This document shows, in pieces, positions 7,978 through 15,614 of a stretch of DNA of 22,984 nt. The notes beneath the pieces are model-generated. The model searched no databases. It was given only the letters and a program-made list of their open reading frames with translations, and had not been told where the DNA came from. The translations under genes and the position numbers were made by a program. Each line of letters starts with the position of its first letter. Position 1 is the stretch's first letter. The DNA is from Lachnospiraceae bacterium (GTDB lineage Bacteria; Bacillota; Clostridia; Lachnospirales; Lachnospiraceae). The stretch is from NCBI GenBank assembly GCA_009774215.1, contig VSNH01000043.1:1-22984 (forward strand), in the 5' to 3' direction.

Positions 7978-8132
7978 ACGCGAAAAGTGCTTCTAAAGAC
8001 GTCCCGCCATAGGACGGAACGCTAAGAAGCACTATGTTTCGCGTAGGAGAATACCGAAAATACGGCATTCTCCAGGACGGGCCTGCTCGTCCGTTGATTG
8101 TGAGTCACAGCAAAGCTGTGACATGGCAGTTA
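7978..8132 (+). repeat. Structured intergenic repeat, copy A
   Basis: First of four related elements. Hairpin 1 pairs ACGCGAAA (7978-7985) with TTTCGCGT (8037-8044) and AGTGCTTCT (7986-7994) with AGAAGCACT (8025-8033), leaving ATG bulged on the 3' side. Its apical part CGTCCCG...CGGAACG pairs with one mismatch. Hairpin 2 (8046-8073) pairs GGAGAATACCG with CGGCATTCTCC across an AAAATA loop, one A-C mismatch. An extra hairpin (8075-8092) unique to this copy follows. Hairpin 3 pairs GTCACAGC (8104-8111) with GCTGTGAC (8115-8122) across AAA, then comes ATGGCAGTTA. It begins three bases after the stop of the EAL gene and ends 20 bases before the next start. Confidence 0.85.
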
Positions 8133-8152
8133 TTGTGAGGTAAGCAAAAACG

Positions 8153-9514
8153 ATGTTACTTGGCAGAACGACAGAACTTGGTTATCTGAATAATTATTAT
8201 GACAGGGACGGCAGTCAGATTCTGATTGTCTACGGACAGAAGCATATCGGAAAAACCGCGCTTGTAAAGGAGTTTATGAAAGACCGTCCGGGATATTATT
8301 ATCTTGCCAGCGCCTGCTCGGAGAGAGAACAGGCTTATCAGTGGGGCAGACAGCTCACCCATGACGGCTACGTGGTAGAAAAGTTCCCGTCTTTTCAAGA
8401 GATTTTCGAGAAAATAGCCCATCGTGTCACAGGGAAAAAGGTACTGGTGATTGATGAGTTTCAAAATATTGTGCGGGCCAGCGATACCTTTATGAAAGAG
8501 TTGGTGGCTTTTGTCCACAGCCAATGGAACCGGGATGACGTGATGGTCATTCTGGTGAGTTCCTCCATCGGCTGGATTGAGAACAGCATGATTACCAGAA
8601 TCGGTGAGGCGGCTTATGAGCTTTCTGGGCTCCTTAAGATCAAGGAGATGCCCTTTGCGGATCTGGTGGAGCGGTTTCCGAATTTCCGCATCGAGGAATG
8701 CGTGGAGGCTTACGCTATCTTGGGCGGGATTCCCGGTCTGTGGAATCAGTTTGACGACAGGCTGACAATTCAGCAGAATATTTGCCGTAATATTCTCGAC
8801 AGCAACAGCTTTCTCTTCGAGGAGGGAGAGCGCATCCTCACGGAGCAGCTCAGGGAGCCGGGTGTCTACAATACCATTATGGCATCCATCGCTGCGGGGA
8901 ACTATAAATTAAATGATCTGCATCAGCACACGGAGTTTTCAAGGGCAAAGATCAGTGTGTATCTGAAAAACCTGATTGAGCTGGAGCTGGTGGAAAAGGT
9001 GTTTTCCTACGACACTGCGGGCAAGGAGAACGTGCAGAAAGGAATCTATCGGATCAGCCATCCCTTCGTGGATTTTTATTATACATACATGTATCCGCAT
9101 CTGAGCGATCTGCAGATGCTCTCGGTGGGCGAGTTTTACAATCATTACATTATGCGGGATTTCAGACGCTATGTGTCCGGCTATTTCAAGCAGGTGTGCA
9201 GGCAGCACCTGGCAAGGCTGGGTGATCGCCACAGACTTCCGATTAACTGTGGGACGATTGGCGAGTGGATCGGCAAGGTTGGTTCGCTTGACATCATTGC
9301 GCAGGATGAGGAAGGCCGGACGTTAATCGGGCTGTGTAATTGGGAGAAGCCCATGACTTATGAGGATTATGAGAATCTCCTGCTCTACGCGAAAAAGGCG
9401 AAGATCAGCGCGGATTATATCTATATGTATACGGCGTTCCGGTTTGACGAGAAGCTGAATCTGGAGGCAAAGGTCAAATCGAACCTGAAGCTTGTGCAGA
9501 TTTCCGATTTATAA
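8153..9514 (+). CDS. Archaeal-type ATPase with DUF234-like C-terminus
   Basis: A 453-residue soluble protein of the ATPase_2 (PF01637) type. It opens with MLLGRTTELGYLNNYYD, then Walker A GQKHIGKT (residues 28-35) and Walker B VLVIDEFQNI (Asp101-Glu102). A winged-helix-like middle part (about 240-320, LNDLHQHTEFSRAKISVYLK) precedes a C-terminal region resembling DUF234 and PD-(D/E)XK nuclease folds: GKVGSLDIIAQDEEGRTLIGLCNWEK. In nuclease-like relatives the second strand often reads GECKW; here it is GLCNW, so catalysis is doubtful. The role of these ATPases in bacteria is unknown. It lies between copy A and the tandem copies B/C of the structured repeat. A GTGAGG about 12 bases upstream may serve as its ribosome-binding site. 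Confidence 0.8.
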   Translation: MLLGRTTELGYLNNYYDRDGSQILIVYGQKHIGKTALVKEFMKDRPGYYYLASACSEREQAYQWGRQLTHDGYVVEKFPSFQEIFEKIAHRVTGKKVLVIDEFQNIVRASDTFMKELVAFVHSQWNRDDVMVILVSSSIGWIENSMITRIGEAAYELSGLLKIKEMPFADLVERFPNFRIEECVEAYAILGGIPGLWNQFDDRLTIQQNICRNILDSNSFLFEEGERILTEQLREPGVYNTIMASIAAGNYKLNDLHQHTEFSRAKISVYLKNLIELELVEKVFSYDTAGKENVQKGIYRISHPFVDFYYTYMYPHLSDLQMLSVGEFYNHYIMRDFRRYVSGYFKQVCRQHLARLGDRHRLPINCGTIGEWIGKVGSLDIIAQDEEGRTLIGLCNWEKPMTYEDYENLLLYAKKAKISADYIYMYTAFRFDEKLNLEAKVKSNLKLVQISDL

Positions 9515-9516
9515 TA

Positions 9517-9653
9517 GTGTGAGAAGTGCTTCTAGAACTCAGCAGCAGAGGCTGCTTCGTTAAGAAGTACTAAGTCTCACACAGGAGAATGCCCAAAATA
9601 CGGGCATTCTCCGCATTGATTTGAGATTCTGCAGAGCGGAATCATGGTGGTTA
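9517..9653 (+). repeat. Structured intergenic repeat, copy B (tandem unit 1)
   Basis: A 137-base unit starting two bases after the ATPase stop. Hairpin 1: GTGTGAGA (9517-9524) pairs with TCTCACAC (9575-9582), and AGTGCTTCT (9525-9533) with AGAAGTACT (9563-9571) using one G-U pair. AAG (9572-9574) is bulged, and the apical stem AGCAGC/GCTGCT caps an AGAG loop. Hairpin 2 is a perfect 11-bp stem, GGAGAATGCCC (9584-9594) with GGGCATTCTCC (9602-9612), loop AAAATAC. Hairpin 3: GATTCTGC (9625-9632) with GCGGAATC (9636-9643), loop AGA. The unit ends in ATGGTGGTTA and is followed directly by copy C. Confidence 0.88.
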
Positions 9654-9790
9654 GTGTGAGAAGTGCTTCTAGAACTCAGCAGCAGAGACTGCTTCGTTAA
9701 GATGTACTAAGTCTCACACAAGAGAATGCCGAAAATACGGGCATTCTCCGCATTGATTTGAGATTCTGCAGAGCGGAATCATGGCGGTTA
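9654..9790 (+). repeat. Structured intergenic repeat, copy C (tandem unit 2)
   Basis: A second 137-base unit in direct tandem with copy B and almost identical to it. Differences are few: GGCTGCT becomes GACTGCT and AGAAGTACT becomes AGATGTACT, each breaking one pair; hairpin 2 becomes GAGAATGCC (9722-9730) with GGCATTCTC (9740-9748). Hairpin 3 (9762-9780) is unchanged. The terminal ATGGCGGTTA (9781-9790) runs straight into the topoisomerase gene. The duplication looks recent and copy C is slightly degraded relative to copy B. Confidence 0.88.
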
Positions 9791-9801
9791 GTGAGAAAAG
9801 T

Positions 9802-11835
9802 ATGGGAAAAAGTTTGTTTATCGCAGAGAAACCAAGCGTGGCGCGGGAATTTGCAAAAGCTTTAAAATATAATATGAAAAACCGTGACGGCTACATGGAG
9901 TCCGAGGAGGCGGTCGTGACCTGGTGCGTGGGGCATCTGGTAACTATGAGTTACCCGGAGGCTTACGACGAGAAGTATAAGAGGTGGTCACTGGAGACGA
10001 TTCCCTTTATTCCAAAGGAATTTAAGTATGAAGTCATCGACAGTGTGAAGAAGCAGTTTGGCATTGTGAGCGGTCTCTTAAACCGGCAGGATGTGGAGAC
10101 GATCTATGTCTGCACCGATTCCGGACGGGAGGGCGAATATATCTACCGTCTGGTGGAACAGCAGGCGGGCGTTTCGGGAAAAGAGCGAAGGCGGGTTTGG
10201 ATCGACTCCCAGACGGAGGAGGAGATTTTGCGGGGCATCAGAGAGGCAAAGGATCTCTCGGCCTATGACAATCTTTCTCACGCGGCGTATCTGCGGGCGA
10301 AGGAGGATTACCTGATGGGAATTAATTTTTCCCGTGCCCTCACGCTGAAATACAGCTACTCGATAAAAAATTATTTAAATACGGACAAAGCCGTGGTTTC
10401 CGTAGGCAGAGTGATGACCTGCGTGCTCGGCATGGTAGTAAACAGGGAGCGGGAGATTCGGGAGTTTGTAAAAATTCCTTTTTACCGTATTCTGATGAAG
10501 ACGGATATCGCAGGACATGAGTGCTCTCTGGAATGGAAGGCCGTGGAGGGCTCAAAGTTTTATCAATCCCCGAAAATTTATAAGGACAACGGATTTTTGG
10601 AGGAGAAGGACGCGGATGATTTTCTCGCCTTCCTGCAGGCAGAGCCGGAGGAGAAGCCTCTGGTGGAAAAGATCGAGCGGAAGAAGGAGACGAAGAATCC
10701 GCCGCTTTTGTACAATCTGGCGGAGCTGCAAAACGACTGTTCCAAGCTGTTTAAGATCAGCCCGGATGAGACGCTGCGGATCGCCCAGGAGCTTTATGAG
10801 AAAAAATTGACCACTTATCCGAGAACGGACGCCAGAGTGCTGTCAACGGCAGTTTCTAAGGAGATTGGTAAAAATATCAGGGGATTGCAGAGCTACCCGC
10901 CGACAGCGCCTTTTGCGGAGCGGATTTTAAAGGAGGAACGCTTCAAGGGTATTGCGAAAACGAGATACGTGAACGACAAGCAGATTACGGATCACTACGC
11001 GATTATTCCAACAGGACAGGGGCTTTCCGCCTTAAACAGCCTGCATCCCACGTCCGCAAAGGTCTATGAGATCATAGCCAGACGGTTCCTAAGTGTTTTC
11101 TATCCGGCGGCGGTTTATCAGAAGATCACTTTGAGCGCGAAATGCAAGGGAGAAACCTTTGTTTCCGGCTTCAAGGTGCTGGCGGAGCAAGGATATCTCG
11201 AAGTTGCGCAAAATTCTTTTGCAAGAAAGAGAACAGAGGAGTATACTGAAAGAGAGAGCGCCGAGGAGGAGCAGGAAGGTTCCTTCGACGTATCGTTCAT
11301 GGAAGTGCTGGGCACCCTGAAAAAAGGCGCGCCGCTTGACCAAAAAACGCTGGAAAAGAAGGTGGGGGAGACATCCCCGCCCAAGCGTTACAATTCGGGA
11401 ACCATGATTCTGACGATGGAGAACGCCGGGCAGTTTATTGAGGACGAGGAGCTGCGGGCGCAGATCAAGGGGAGCGGGATCGGCACTTCCGCCACCAGAG
11501 CGGAAATTTTAAAGAAGCTGGTACATATCAAATATCTGGATCTGAATAAGAAGACACAGATCATCACACCCACACTTTTGGGTGAGATGATTTATGAGGT
11601 GGTGGCCGGTTCGGTGAAGCCGCTTTTGGATCCCAGGCTGACGGCAAGCTGGGAGAAGGGGCTGACGCTTGTGGCTTCCGGGGAGATTACGGAGGAGGAG
11701 TACATGGGGAAGCTGGATGATTTCGTCACCAGAAGGACGAATAGCGTGAAGCAGATGACGAACCAGAACGCGCTCTACCACAGATTTCAATACGCGTCCC
11801 AGTTTTATAAGGGCGTAAAAAAAGAGAAGGGGTAA
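9802..11835 (+). CDS. topB: DNA topoisomerase III (type IA)
   Basis: Relaxes and decatenates DNA by single-strand passage. The Toprim domain starts MGKSLFIAEKPSVA (Glu9) and carries VCTDSGREGEYIYRLV near residue 106. The catalytic tyrosine is in LTTYPRTDAR (Tyr339), followed by the conserved SVGRV (earlier, about residue 200) and GIGTSATRAEILKKL segments. It has no C-terminal zinc ribbons, ending after the core with a basic tail, as in TopB and unlike TopA. The usual Toprim DxD is DSG here. I start it at 9802 because homologues begin at this methionine; an in-frame ATG at 9781 is encoded by the last bases of repeat copy C and would add seven residues. Neither start has a strong ribosome-binding site. 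A hexapeptide-repeat gene follows six bases downstream. Confidence 0.92.
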   Translation: MGKSLFIAEKPSVAREFAKALKYNMKNRDGYMESEEAVVTWCVGHLVTMSYPEAYDEKYKRWSLETIPFIPKEFKYEVIDSVKKQFGIVSGLLNRQDVETIYVCTDSGREGEYIYRLVEQQAGVSGKERRRVWIDSQTEEEILRGIREAKDLSAYDNLSHAAYLRAKEDYLMGINFSRALTLKYSYSIKNYLNTDKAVVSVGRVMTCVLGMVVNREREIREFVKIPFYRILMKTDIAGHECSLEWKAVEGSKFYQSPKIYKDNGFLEEKDADDFLAFLQAEPEEKPLVEKIERKKETKNPPLLYNLAELQNDCSKLFKISPDETLRIAQELYEKKLTTYPRTDARVLSTAVSKEIGKNIRGLQSYPPTAPFAERILKEERFKGIAKTRYVNDKQITDHYAIIPTGQGLSALNSLHPTSAKVYEIIARRFLSVFYPAAVYQKITLSAKCKGETFVSGFKVLAEQGYLEVAQNSFARKRTEEYTERESAEEEQEGSFDVSFMEVLGTLKKGAPLDQKTLEKKVGETSPPKRYNSGTMILTMENAGQFIEDEELRAQIKGSGIGTSATRAEILKKLVHIKYLDLNKKTQIITPTLLGEMIYEVVAGSVKPLLDPRLTASWEKGLTLVASGEITEEEYMGKLDDFVTRRTNSVKQMTNQNALYHRFQYASQFYKGVKKEKG

Positions 11836-11841
11836 ATTAAA

Positions 11842-12519
11842 ATGATCGGATTGCAGGATGCCACGATTGCCGTCCTCTACACATTGGAGGAGACGATCGC
11901 GAGGGAAGCGTTTACGGGACTTACCTACCCATGGGAGGTTTTGCCGAAGATTAAGGATTTCATTATTTCTCTCGGGGAGACGCTCCCGGAGGAGAAGTAC
12001 GAGAGAAGAGAGGGTAATATCTGGATCGCAAGGAACGCGAAAGTATTTCCAAGCGCCTATATCGGCGGCCCGGCCATTATCGACGAGGAGGCGGAAATCC
12101 GCCACTGCGCGTTTATCAGGGGCAGCGCGATTGTGGGAAAAGGCGCGGTTGTCGGCAATTCCACTGAGCTTAAGAACGTGATTCTTTTCAATAAGGTGCA
12201 GGTGCCCCATTACAATTATGTGGGCGACAGTATTCTCGGATTCAAGGCGCATATGGGGGCCGGTTCCATCACCTCCAACGTGAAGAGCGACAAGACGCTG
12301 GTGGTGGTGAAGGCCGGGGAAGAAGCCTTTGAGACGGGACTGAAAAAATTTGGCGCCATGCTGGGAGATCAGGTGGAGGTGGGATGTAATTCCGTTTTAA
12401 ATCCCGGCACGGTGATTGGCAGAAACACCAATATTTATCCGACTTCCATGGTAAGAGGAGTGATTCCGGCGAACAGCATTTATAAGCGGCAGGGCGAGGT
12501 AGCCGGGAAACGGCAGTGA
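11842..12519 (+). CDS. Left-handed beta-helix acyltransferase/GlmU C-domain-like protein
   Basis: A 225-residue protein whose middle and C-terminal parts (about residues 55-210) consist of imperfect hexapeptide repeats of the left-handed beta-helix type, for example AKVFPSAYIGGPAIIDEEAE and VGCNSVLNPGTVIGRNTNIY. This is the fold of GlmU's acetyltransferase half, LpxA and related sugar-nucleotide acyltransferases. It lacks the nucleotidyltransferase half of GlmU, and the N-terminal 50 residues are a short helical cap. It could acylate an amino sugar or act as a non-catalytic paralogue; the acceptor is not identifiable. It starts six bases after topB, with the GAAGGGG ribosome-binding site overlapping the topB stop, so it is co-transcribed with topB. 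Confidence 0.8.
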   Translation: MIGLQDATIAVLYTLEETIAREAFTGLTYPWEVLPKIKDFIISLGETLPEEKYERREGNIWIARNAKVFPSAYIGGPAIIDEEAEIRHCAFIRGSAIVGKGAVVGNSTELKNVILFNKVQVPHYNYVGDSILGFKAHMGAGSITSNVKSDKTLVVVKAGEEAFETGLKKFGAMLGDQVEVGCNSVLNPGTVIGRNTNIYPTSMVRGVIPANSIYKRQGEVAGKRQ

Positions 12520-12574
12520 GCATATATGTTGAGAAGCGATAAACAGCAAGAGAAAATGTGTTGGGGATGAGCGT

Positions 12575-14773
12575 ATGGCGATTGATTTAAATGTGGAAAA
12601 CTTTAGTTCCATGATTGATAATTTGATAGCCGGAATTTGTTTCTTCGAGTATACGGATGGGGAACTGACGCCCATTTTTATCAATGAAGGATTTTTCCGT
12701 ATGCTTGGTTATAACAGAGTGCAGGGCATGAAGTATTTGGAGAAGGTGGAGAGAAGTATTATTCCCGAGGACATTCCGACCTATAAGCAGGCCATCAGGG
12801 ATGTACTGAAGGACGACGGCGTGGTGGATACTGAATTTCGTACCGTGACGGGAAGCGGTGGTCTGCGCTGGCTGCACTGCAGGGGAAATCTGTATGCCAG
12901 AGAAGGAAAGAAATATACGATCGTCACTGTGATCGAGGATGTGACCGAGAGAAAGAATGTGGAGGAGGAGCTGCAGAGACAGGCGGAGCGGCTGCACATT
13001 CTGTCGGAGGCCGAGGGTGAGAAGATCATCGACTATAACGCCAAGACGGACGTTATGATTATCCGTTCCGAGGATGATTACGGCATGGCGAGGGATGAGA
13101 TACACAGCAGGTACATGCAGCGTTTTGACGTCTCGACGATCTACAAGGAGGATGTAGCTTATTATAAGGCAGTGTTGGAAAGTCTGCTGAAATCGCCCAA
13201 ACACGATACCATCGAGTTTCGGATTAAGCGCTTTGACGAAGATTTTACATGGTATCAGGCCAACCTGACCTCCCTTTTAGGGCCGGAAGGCTATGTGACC
13301 CGTATTGTGGGTCGTATGATTAATGTGAACGACAGAAAACTCAAGGAGATGGAGCTTCTCCTGCGTGCTGAGAAGGACGCGCTGACAGGCATTTACAATC
13401 AGGGTGCGACCGAGCAGTTGATACGCAATGCGATTGACGATACAGGGGATAATTCTTTGAGCGCGCTGATGATTATTGATCTGGATAACTTTAAGGAGGC
13501 CAATGATCTTCTGGGACATGCCAACGGCGACGAGCTTCTGGAAAAGACGGCTGAAACCTTGAAAGAGATGTTTAAAGGTGGCGACGTCATCGGGCGTATC
13601 GGCGGCGATGAGTTTATGGTCTATATGAGAAACCTGTCAAGTATTTCCGATGCGGATGAAATGGCGGGAAACATTGTAAAGCAGGTGAGGTATGACCTTG
13701 ACTTTGAGGGGCAGCCGATCCATGTGACCTGCAGCGTGGGCGTGGCGGTATATCCTTATCACGGCCAGACTTACGAAGAACTTTTTGAGAAAGCAGACAG
13801 GGCGGTGTATACGGTTAAGGCCAACGGTAAGGATGGTTACCGCGTTTATCATGCCGCATCGACGACAGTATATCATGCCAACAGAAAAGTCGGCTATGAT
13901 ATGACCAAGACGATTGATTATGACCGACATATCGAGGATCAGGTGATGCAGATTCTGTTTGAAGATAAGGTTTTGGAATCCGCGCTTAGATCTTCCATAG
14001 AGCTGATGACGGCGAAATATCAGTTCCACAGGGGCTATATCTGCGGGAACGATTCGCTGCCCATTTCCCGCTCCATCCAGTTTACCGTGAAAAAGTATGC
14101 GACAGGCAAGGAAGCGGATGAACACTACGAGCTGAAGAGGATGGTGAATGAGATTCTCTATTCCTTCTTCCCTGGTGTTGCCATGATTCACGATTACGAC
14201 CTTACGGCGGAGGAGATGCATGAATATTTCCGGGCAGAGGGCATTAAAAGTATGCTGTATTATCCGCTGACCTCCAAGGGAGAGTTTCAAGGCGCCATTG
14301 TCTTTGAAAACCATGAGGATGTGCAGATGGAGCTGTCAAAGAGCGAGATGGAAGAGATACGGTCTCTGTTCCGCCTGATGGAAGCGCATATTCTTCAGAT
14401 CGGCCTGATGGACAGACTGCAGAATTTTGTGGCGCAGGTCGCTGTCTTTGATAATATGGACAGCTTTGTCTATGTGGTGAATCCGGACAACCATGAGATC
14501 AGCTTTATCAACAAGAAGGTGCTGGTGGAGTCGCCGGATGTGAAGATCGGGGATACCTGTTACCGGGCGCTGCAGAACCGGGATACGCCCTGTGAGAACT
14601 GCATCCTGCAAAATCTGGATAAGAGTGACTCGCATTGCCGCTGCACGGAGGAGATATTTAATTATTCGTTGAGAAGCTGGACGAGAAGCAGCGCAAGCTG
14701 GCTGGAGTGCAGGGAGGAGAATGGTCTTGCCCTCATAAACAGCTTTGATATTTCGGAGTACTTCATGGGGTAG
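12575..14773 (+). CDS. Multi-sensor diguanylate cyclase (PAS-PAS-GGDEF-GAF-PAS)
   Basis: A 732-residue protein without membrane segments. Two PAS-like domains occupy about residues 10-130 (ending VIEDVTERK) and 140-255. A GGDEF domain follows at about 260-425 with an intact signature RIGGDEF (residues 343-347) and DALTGIYNQ start, so it should make c-di-GMP from GTP. The RxxD inhibitory site is absent (KGGD in its place), suggesting no classical product inhibition. Unusually, the cyclase is followed by a GAF-like region (about 440-600) and a terminal PAS domain that carries a cysteine group, DTCYRALQ...DTPCENC...HCRC. Having sensor domains on both sides of the cyclase is uncommon. The ATG at 12575 follows GGGGATGAG. 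The gap to the preceding gene is 55 bases. Confidence 0.88.
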   Translation: MAIDLNVENFSSMIDNLIAGICFFEYTDGELTPIFINEGFFRMLGYNRVQGMKYLEKVERSIIPEDIPTYKQAIRDVLKDDGVVDTEFRTVTGSGGLRWLHCRGNLYAREGKKYTIVTVIEDVTERKNVEEELQRQAERLHILSEAEGEKIIDYNAKTDVMIIRSEDDYGMARDEIHSRYMQRFDVSTIYKEDVAYYKAVLESLLKSPKHDTIEFRIKRFDEDFTWYQANLTSLLGPEGYVTRIVGRMINVNDRKLKEMELLLRAEKDALTGIYNQGATEQLIRNAIDDTGDNSLSALMIIDLDNFKEANDLLGHANGDELLEKTAETLKEMFKGGDVIGRIGGDEFMVYMRNLSSISDADEMAGNIVKQVRYDLDFEGQPIHVTCSVGVAVYPYHGQTYEELFEKADRAVYTVKANGKDGYRVYHAASTTVYHANRKVGYDMTKTIDYDRHIEDQVMQILFEDKVLESALRSSIELMTAKYQFHRGYICGNDSLPISRSIQFTVKKYATGKEADEHYELKRMVNEILYSFFPGVAMIHDYDLTAEEMHEYFRAEGIKSMLYYPLTSKGEFQGAIVFENHEDVQMELSKSEMEEIRSLFRLMEAHILQIGLMDRLQNFVAQVAVFDNMDSFVYVVNPDNHEISFINKKVLVESPDVKIGDTCYRALQNRDTPCENCILQNLDKSDSHCRCTEEIFNYSLRSWTRSSASWLECREENGLALINSFDISEYFMG

Positions 14774-14900
14774 AAATTCAGAAAAAATTGATAAATATCT
14801 GGATTTTTTTCCTCCGATATGAGACAATGGGAATGGCGGTTATGACAGGCGTTTTGGCCTGTTATCAAATAATTATTACATAATCGAAAGGAGTTATCAC
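14774..14900. other. Intergenic region with hairpin-forming sequences
   Basis: No gene is visible. An imperfect dyad pairs ATATC (14795-14799) with GATAT (14816-14820) around a T-rich centre, and a 9-bp stem ATGACAGGC/GCCTGTTAT (14842-14850 with 14857-14865, loop GTTTTG) follows. Neither has a U-run directly after the stem, so termination of the cyclase gene is unproven. ATGGCGGTTA at 14833-14842 equals the terminal decamer of the structured repeat. A strong GAAAGGAG ribosome-binding site for the next gene lies at the end. Confidence 0.5.
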
Positions 14901-15593
14901 ATGATCTATTCAAAAGAAGTGGAAGAAATGTGTACAGTGGCACAGGGCGTTCACCATGGCTGTGCTCCTATCCCCGAGGAAGCAAAGTGGGTGCAGGCGA
15001 AGGAAGTGAAGGACATTTCCGGTCTGACACACGGCGTAGGCTGGTGTGCTCCCCAGCAGGGCGCTTGTAAGCTGACCCTGAACGTCAAGGAGGGTATCAT
15101 TCAGGAGGCGCTTGTGGAGACGATCGGCTGTTCCGGCATGACGCACTCCGCAGCTATGGCTTCCGAGATTTTACCGGGTCTTACGGTTATGGAAGCGCTC
15201 AACACGGATCTGGTGTGTGACGCTATCAACACGGCTATGAGAGAGCTGTTTTTACAGATCGTGTACGGTCGTACACAGTCTGCGTTCTCCGAGGATGGCC
15301 TCCCTGTAGGTGCCGGTCTTGAGGATCTGGGCAAAGGCTTAAGAAGTCAGGTGGGTACGATGTACGGCACGCTCAAGAAAGGCCCCCGTTATCTCGAAAT
15401 GGCAGAGGGTTATGTGACAGGGATCGCTTTGGATGCCAACGATGAGATTATTGGCTATAAATTCGTGAGTCTCGGCAAGATGACAGATTTCATCAAGAAG
15501 GGCGACGACCCGAATACAGCGTATGAGAAGGCTTGCGGTCAGTACGGCCGTGTGGACGACGCTGTTAAGATCATTGATCCCAGAGTAGAATAA
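14901..15593 (+). CDS. NifU-like iron-sulfur cluster scaffold-related protein
   Basis: A 230-residue protein resembling the NifU N-terminal/IscU scaffold fold. ETIGCSGMTHSAAMASEIL followed by PGLTVMEALNTDLV (about residues 73-106) matches the scaffold pattern TFGCGAAIASSSMATELIKG. Other cysteines sit in GWCAPQQGAC and DLVCDAIN, close to the three-cysteine layout of cluster scaffolds. About 100 extra residues follow and are not in classical IscU. It is paired with the GGGtGRT protein 21 bases downstream, and this pairing recurs in anaerobic Firmicutes as far as I recall. The GAAAGGAG site 8 bases before ATG is strong and codon use looks that of a well-expressed gene. The exact biochemical role is not established. 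Confidence 0.8.
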   Translation: MIYSKEVEEMCTVAQGVHHGCAPIPEEAKWVQAKEVKDISGLTHGVGWCAPQQGACKLTLNVKEGIIQEALVETIGCSGMTHSAAMASEILPGLTVMEALNTDLVCDAINTAMRELFLQIVYGRTQSAFSEDGLPVGAGLEDLGKGLRSQVGTMYGTLKKGPRYLEMAEGYVTGIALDANDEIIGYKFVSLGKMTDFIKKGDDPNTAYEKACGQYGRVDDAVKIIDPRVE

Positions 15594-15614
15594 CAAACAG
15601 GAGGAGAAGATAAG

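Noticed and set aside
9517..9790. CRISPR array
   Set aside because: There are only two long, contiguous units with no unique spacers and no cas genes nearby.
7978..9790. Insertion sequence or composite transposon around the ATPase gene
   Set aside because: No transposase is encoded, the bracketing repeats are direct and internally palindromic, and no clear target duplication is visible.
10091..10315. Arg-rich overlapping frames inside topB and other genes
   Set aside because: They are shadows of GC-rich codons in the true frame, without ribosome-binding sites or recognisable domains.
14833..14842. ATGGCGGTTA as a fifth copy of the structured repeat
   Set aside because: Only the terminal decamer matches. 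The three hairpins expected upstream are absent, so it may be chance or a very decayed relic.
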